Assembly: GCA_022796015.1 (NCBI GenBank)
Contig: JAAWHU010000011.1
Location: 1-60,929 of the forward strand
Length of the DNA stretch: 60,929 bases
Source of the DNA: Hungatella sp.
Lineage (GTDB): Bacteria > Bacillota > Clostridia > Lachnospirales > Lachnospiraceae
Reading direction: 5' to 3'
Below are positions 59,833 through 60,929 of this stretch, piece after piece. The first letter of the stretch is position 1, and each line of letters starts with the position of its first letter. A program made the translations under genes and the position numbers. The notes beneath the pieces were generated by a model, which had not been told where the DNA came from, ran no database searches, and saw only the letters and a list, made by a program, of their open reading frames with translations.

Positions 59833-60732
59833 ATGAATACAGAGTTTATCAAGGGCGTGGTTGTGCCCATCCTGACTCCCATTGATGACAATGAGATGAT
59901 CGATGAGGCGAAGTTAAGAGAGCAGGTTGACTATGTGATCGACGGCGGAGTTCTGGGAATCCTGGCCTTCGGAAGCAACGGAGAGTTCTATGTCATCGAG
60001 GAGGATGAGATGGAGCGGGGCTTAAAGATCATGGTAGATCAGGCCGCCGGCCGTGTTCCGGTGTACTTCGGAATCGGCGCCATCAGCACCAAAAAGTGCT
60101 GCCGTTTGGCCAAGATGGCAGTGGCCAATAAAGCTGCGGGCATCTCCGTTTTGCAGCCCATGTTCTTAAAGCCTACGGAGGCAGAACTGTTCCTGCATTT
60201 TAAGACCATTGCAGAGGCGGTTCCCGAGACTCCCGTGCTGCTGTACAACAATCCCGGACGGGTAAACTATACATTGTCCGGCAATCTTGTGGAAAGGCTG
60301 GCCCATGAGGTTCCCAATATTGTGGGAATGAAGGATACCAGCGGCGATATTACCCAGACCTCTGAGTTCATCCGCAGGACAAGAGACGTAAACTTCAAGG
60401 TATTTGGAGGCAAGGATACTTTGCTTTATGCTTCCATGTGCCACGGCGCTGTGGGCGGCGTGTGCACGGCCGCCAACTTTATGCCGGAATTGATCACGGA
60501 TGTGTACAATAAATTCGTGGCCGGAGACCTGGAGGGTTCTCTGGAGGCGCAGTTTAAGCTGAATCCCGTGAGACTGTCTATGGATGGGGCAAGCTTCCCG
60601 GTAGCAGCAAAGGATATGGCTAACTTAAGGGGACGGGATATCGGAGTTCCCTACACACCGAATCTGGCCACTCCCGAGGGCCCGGTTCTGGATAAGATCA
60701 AGACTGAGATGAAGAAGGCAGGATTGATTTAA
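59833..60732 (+). CDS. DapA-family class I aldolase/dehydratase
   Basis: A 299-residue N-acetylneuraminate lyase/dihydrodipicolinate synthase-family TIM barrel. It has the GSNGEFYVI loop (family GxxGE), the catalytic Tyr in LLYNNPGRVNYTL and the Schiff-base Lys in IVGMKDTSGD. ATG 59833 lies 13 bp after the dehydrogenase. Linked to a GarR-like enzyme rather than lysine genes, it may cleave or dehydrate a 2-keto-3-deoxy sugar acid; true DapA cannot be excluded. Confidence 0.85.
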   Translation: MNTEFIKGVVVPILTPIDDNEMIDEAKLREQVDYVIDGGVLGILAFGSNGEFYVIEEDEMERGLKIMVDQAAGRVPVYFGIGAISTKKCCRLAKMAVANKAAGISVLQPMFLKPTEAELFLHFKTIAEAVPETPVLLYNNPGRVNYTLSGNLVERLAHEVPNIVGMKDTSGDITQTSEFIRRTRDVNFKVFGGKDTLLYASMCHGAVGGVCTAANFMPELITDVYNKFVAGDLEGSLEAQFKLNPVRLSMDGASFPVAAKDMANLRGRDIGVPYTPNLATPEGPVLDKIKTEMKKAGLI

Positions 60733-60779
60733 CTGACAACGTCATTATCTCCATATTGAATAAATTGTAGCGCAGTGGG

Positions 60780-60805
60780 CCGGCAGTTTCCCCTTTTAAT
60801 GCCGG
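60780..60805 (+). terminator. hairpin after the aldolase gene
   Basis: CCGGCA (60780-60785) pairs with TGCCGG (60800-60805) around a U-rich loop. The following TCTATTGTG is only weakly U-rich. Confidence 0.6.
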
Positions 60806-60837
60806 TCTATTGTGCATCACGCAGATGCTTTTAGGCA

Positions 60838-60929
60838 TTTGCGAAACTCAAAACTTAGCTGAATATTCTGACCATAGATTCCAGGAAAAGCCATTACGCC
60901 ATGGAGCTTAAGACCATAAAAACAGGAGG
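60838..60929. repeat. second copy of the palindromic repeat, cut by the window edge
   Basis: From TTTGCGAAACTC at 60838 to the last base, the + strand matches the minus strand of 46304 back to about 46212. Shared words include TTGCGAAACTC, AAACTTAG, TGAATATTCTGAC, CAGGAAAAG, CATGGAG/CATGAAA, AGACCATA and ACAGGAGG. Differences are mostly single substitutions. The remainder of the element should lie just beyond the window. Confidence 0.8.

Noticed and set aside
1..60929. CRISPR arrays, tRNA or rRNA genes, prophage or transposase genes
   Set aside because: No regularly spaced repeats, cloverleaf-like sequences, rRNA signatures or mobile-element enzymes were found; XerD is the chromosomal type.

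Overview
The window looks like a chromosomal segment of a spore-forming, gut-type anaerobe of the Lachnospiraceae (Clostridium cluster XIVa, Enterocloster/Lachnoclostridium-like). This rests on a SpoIIM-like gene beside xerD, many ABC sugar importers each with a LacI or GntR regulator, RNase Y, A/G-rich ribosome binding sites and sigma-A promoters with 17-bp spacers. The genus is inference from gene content. No rRNA, tRNA, CRISPR array, transposase or phage gene was seen.

Layout. 0-1 kb: a 31-codon holin-like toxin with a structured leader, and a GNAT acetyltransferase. 1.1-2.8 kb: kduI and its GntR-type regulator (uronate catabolism). 2.9-8.6 kb: a LacI regulator divergent from a sucrose/fructo-oligosaccharide operon (binding lipoprotein, two permeases, cytoplasmic GH32). 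8.7-12 kb: a membrane-anchored barnase, its inhibitor barstar, a YgjP-type metallopeptidase and recJ. 12-14.2 kb: glyA and a nucleoside-hydrolase-like gene.

14.3-28.9 kb is the most unusual part: a LacI regulator followed by one long operon with two glycerol-1-phosphate-dehydrogenase-like enzymes, a ribulokinase, an NPP-type phosphodiesterase, a complete ABC importer with its own ATPase, an SGNH esterase, ribulose-phosphate 3-epimerase and transketolase. Read together, these suggest import of an acylated or phosphodiester-linked polyol (a pentitol phosphate is the best guess), its cytoplasmic dismantling, and entry into the pentose phosphate pathway through ribulose-5-P and xylulose-5-P. I do not recognise this combination as a named pathway.

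29-38 kb: a 1,415-residue acyl-CoA dehydratase activase-like protein on the minus strand, then CorA, a rhomboid-like zinc protein, pyruvate kinase and a DAP-decarboxylase-like enzyme. 38-48.5 kb: a subtilase, an EamA transporter, a Uma2 protein, recA (with a LexA box) and recX, RNase Y, a cell-wall-binding protein, a NUDIX hydrolase, SpoIIM and XerD. 48.5-55.5 kb: a GH105 unsaturated-uronyl hydrolase divergent from an ABC importer (with a small unknown helical gene inside), a LacI regulator and apt. 55.5-60.9 kb: a PrpR-type regulator that has lost its sigma-54 contact loop, an M42 aminopeptidase, and a beta-hydroxyacid dehydrogenase with a DapA-family aldolase.

A palindromic, MITE-like repeat occurs at 46.1-46.3 kb and again, in opposite orientation, running off the right edge of the window.
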